Shown here: piece after piece, positions 18,843 through 20,215 of the stretch
Numbering within the stretch: the stretch's first letter is position 1
Layout of the letters: each line of letters begins with the position of its first letter
Source: Kipferlia bialata
Lineage: Eukaryota > Fornicata
Reading direction: 5' to 3'
DNA length: 20,215 bases
Assembly: GCA_003568945.1 (NCBI GenBank)
Contig: BDIP01000015.1
Coordinates: 26,747-46,961, forward strand
Made by a program: the position numbers and the translations under genes
Notes under the pieces: generated by a model
What the model was told of the DNA's origin: nothing
Database searches by the model: none
Seen by the model: the letters and a program-made list of their open reading frames with translations, nothing else

Positions 18843-20074
18843 TCACCGCCTGGTGAGTGCAGAGAGACTGCCTCCCATGCTGTCTCCCTTGGGGTTAGAT
18901 GGAATATTCATCGTTGTATAGTACAATAAGGATACATATATACTGGTGTGATATTGATATATAAACATAAATGTGTGTGTGTATGTGTGTATGTAGTGCA
19001 GAGAGGCTGCCTCCCATGCTGTCTCCCTAGGGGTTAGAAGGAAGAGAATGATACAAATCAGTATATGGTACGCTATATACATAGACACTATATAAACACT
19101 ATATAAACATATCTAGTGCAGAGAGACTGCCTCCCATGTCTCCCAAGGGGTTAGAACAGTGTATAATTGTATACTATACATGCAATATGCAGTATACGTA
19201 GTATGTAGTATGTAGTATGTAGAGTAGAAAACGATAATAATGTACAAAACAAATGGGTAAGGCATGGAAATGGTGTGGTGATAATGAATCGTATCCACAC
19301 AATTCAACCAAATATGTGTTACAAATACGTACACATATTCTGGATGTATGTATAATATACACACAGAAGATGCCATACCTTGTTGCCCTTCTTGGATGAT
19401 GTCTTCTTGAGGGCACTGGGGGTGAGAGAGAGTAAGAGAGAATGGTAGAGAGAGACAGAGATGCCCCAGAACAATTACATATGTAGACGTAATAATACCA
19501 TAGAGTATCATAAATGTAAAATATACTATCCATACCTAGATGTGAGGTGTCCAGCATATGCCCTGTGGAATGACAGTTTGAGACTTCTCTAATCATACAT
19601 GGACTATATACTGAAAATAATTCATAATAGCAATATTGGAAATGTACCTTGATGTGAGATGTCCAGCGTATGCCCTGTGGAATGACAGCTTGTCAGACAG
19701 GGAGTCACGCTGGGAGGACAGCTCTCTGTGTTCCCTAGGGATAAGCAATAAATATAGAAAGAGAACTTGACGAACAGAGAGAGAGAGAGCGAGAGAGTCA
19801 CACTAGTGATCCAAAGGAATAAGTGCTATACTATGCACTGCACAAAACTAGAGAGAAATACACTCACTTCTTGAGATCACTGAGTAATACACTGAGTCCC
19901 GATGCCAGTTGGGCCAGTTCGTCTCTGTTGAGTATACATACATATATATACCACTATATCTACTTACTTCTTCAAGTCACTCAATAGTACACTGAGTCCT
20001 GATGCCAACTGTGCCAGTTCGTCTCTGTTGAGTCTATGGAGGTTGGAAGCAACGGGACCTGGGGGCTCAAAGAC
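18843..20074 (-). CDS. C-terminal part of a coiled-coil, lysine-rich protein (5' end outside window)
   Basis: Exons: 20074-19968, 19734-19648, 19415-19379, 18887-18843, giving 91 codons and TGA. The reading frame opens VFEPPGPVASNLHRLNRDE, continues with a heptad-like helix (LAQLASGLSVLLSDLKKEH, RELSSQRDSLSDKLSFHRA), and ends in a basic, serine-rich tail (SALKKTSSKKGNK, GGSLSALTRR). The first visible exon begins in phase 0 behind CTGTCAG, so more of the gene lies to the right. I do not recognise the family; coiled-coil, possibly cytoskeletal or vesicle-associated, is inference. It is convergent with the WD40-MORN gene. Five partial copies of its exon edges lie in its introns and 3' of the exons shown, and they are nearly all silent relative to the gene. 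Confidence 0.75.
18995..19143 (-). repeat. Two acceptor-side copies of the final exon 18843-18887
   Basis: 18995-19026 repeats GDSMGGSLSAL behind CTAACCCCTAG with AGT/AGC and CTC/CTA silent. 19115-19143 has CTC/CTA silent and lacks one whole codon (AGC); its acceptor reads TTG instead of TAG. Confidence 0.85.
19536..19579 (-). repeat. Donor-side copy of exon 19648-19734
   Basis: Repeats KLSFHRAYAGHLTS plus AG and a GTATGG donor with AAG/AAA, TAC/TAT, CAT/CAC and TCA/TCT, all silent. Confidence 0.85.
19868..19932 (-). repeat. Donor-side copy of exon 19968-20074, fully silent
   Basis: 65 nt encode LNRDELAQLASGLSVLLSDLK as in the exon. Eight codons differ by ten bases (including two TTG/CTC pairs) and none changes the protein. 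The donor is GTGAGT instead of GTAAGT. Confidence 0.9.
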
Positions 20075-20115
20075 CTGACAGTAAGTATATATATATACAT
20101 AGAGAGAGAGAGAGA

Positions 20116-20149
20116 GGTTGGAGGCAACAGGGCCTGGGGGCTCAAAGAC
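20116..20149 (-). repeat. Acceptor-side copy of exon 19968-20074
   Basis: Repeats VFEPPGPVASNL behind CTCACCCTCAG with GGT/GGC, CCC/CCT and GCT/GCC, all silent, then fuses to (GA)n at 20101-20115. Confidence 0.9.
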
Positions 20150-20161
20150 CTGAGGGTGAGC

Positions 20162-20215
<54 letters not shown>
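20162..20215. repeat. (TA)n-(GA)n microsatellite at the window edge
   Basis: About 32 nt of TA repeat followed by GA repeat; presumably intron of the coiled-coil gene. Confidence 0.85.

Noticed and set aside
395-20149. Intronic copies as mutually exclusive alternative exons
   Set aside because: They are partial, with only one real splice site each, so they cannot replace the full exon; including them would duplicate or break the protein. Left open only as an RNA-seq test.
1-20215. Transposons, retroelements, rRNA
   Set aside because: No reverse transcriptase, integrase, transposase, long terminal repeat or rRNA-like stretch was seen; the repeats are exon-edge copies and microsatellites.

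Overview
The window is nuclear DNA from an intron-dense protist. It holds five spliced protein genes. They use short exons (4 to 972 nt), mostly GTATRT or GTRAGT donors, standard stop codons, and 3' splice sites in which a branch-point-like YTNAY sits almost against the AG (CTAACCCCAG, CTGACCCCAG, CTAACCCTAG). Such compact 3' motifs are known from metamonads (Giardia, Trichomonas, free-living fornicates). Together with the intron density this suggests a Kipferlia- or Carpediemonas-like fornicate. That identity is inference; no rRNA or marker gene is present.

Layout. Minus strand 7844 to 38: a gene of at least 23 exons (718 codons visible, running off the left edge), with a helical N-terminal part and Kelch-like segments toward its C-terminus. 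Minus strand 11726 to 8230: 11 exons of a two-domain thioredoxin-fold (PDI-like) protein whose 5' end was not found. Minus strand 14295 to 12081: 6 exons of a PQ-loop membrane protein that contains only one PQ-loop half. Head to head with it, plus strand 14576 to 18455: 13 exons, a WD40-like propeller fused to MORN repeats (791 aa). Convergent with that, minus strand 20074 to 18843: the last four exons of a coiled-coil, lysine-rich protein entering from the right edge. All exon phases join without a break inside each model.

The striking feature is in the introns. Most introns of the four minus-strand genes contain one to three partial copies of the neighbouring exon edge. Each copy carries the splice site plus about 15 to 65 nt of exon. 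Donor-side copies lie downstream of their exon and acceptor-side copies lie upstream, so each could arise by a small tandem duplication. Many copies differ from the real exon only at silent positions. The best case, 19868-19932 against 19968-20034, has ten base changes in eight codons and no amino-acid change. A copy of a final exon at 8149-8184 has five silent changes and keeps the stop codon. A copy drifting freely inside an intron should not look like this. Either the copies come from a second, functional, divergent allele or gene (by templated insertion or by assembly of two haplotypes), or they are under coding constraint through an unknown use. Other copies are clearly decayed, so a range of ages is present. 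The plus-strand WD40-MORN gene has almost none.

No transposon, retroelement, CRISPR array or rRNA gene was seen. A tRNA-like B-box and a weak A-box lie in the divergent intergenic region. The remaining intronic and intergenic DNA is AT-rich simple repeat, (GA)n/(CT)n and long G or C runs.
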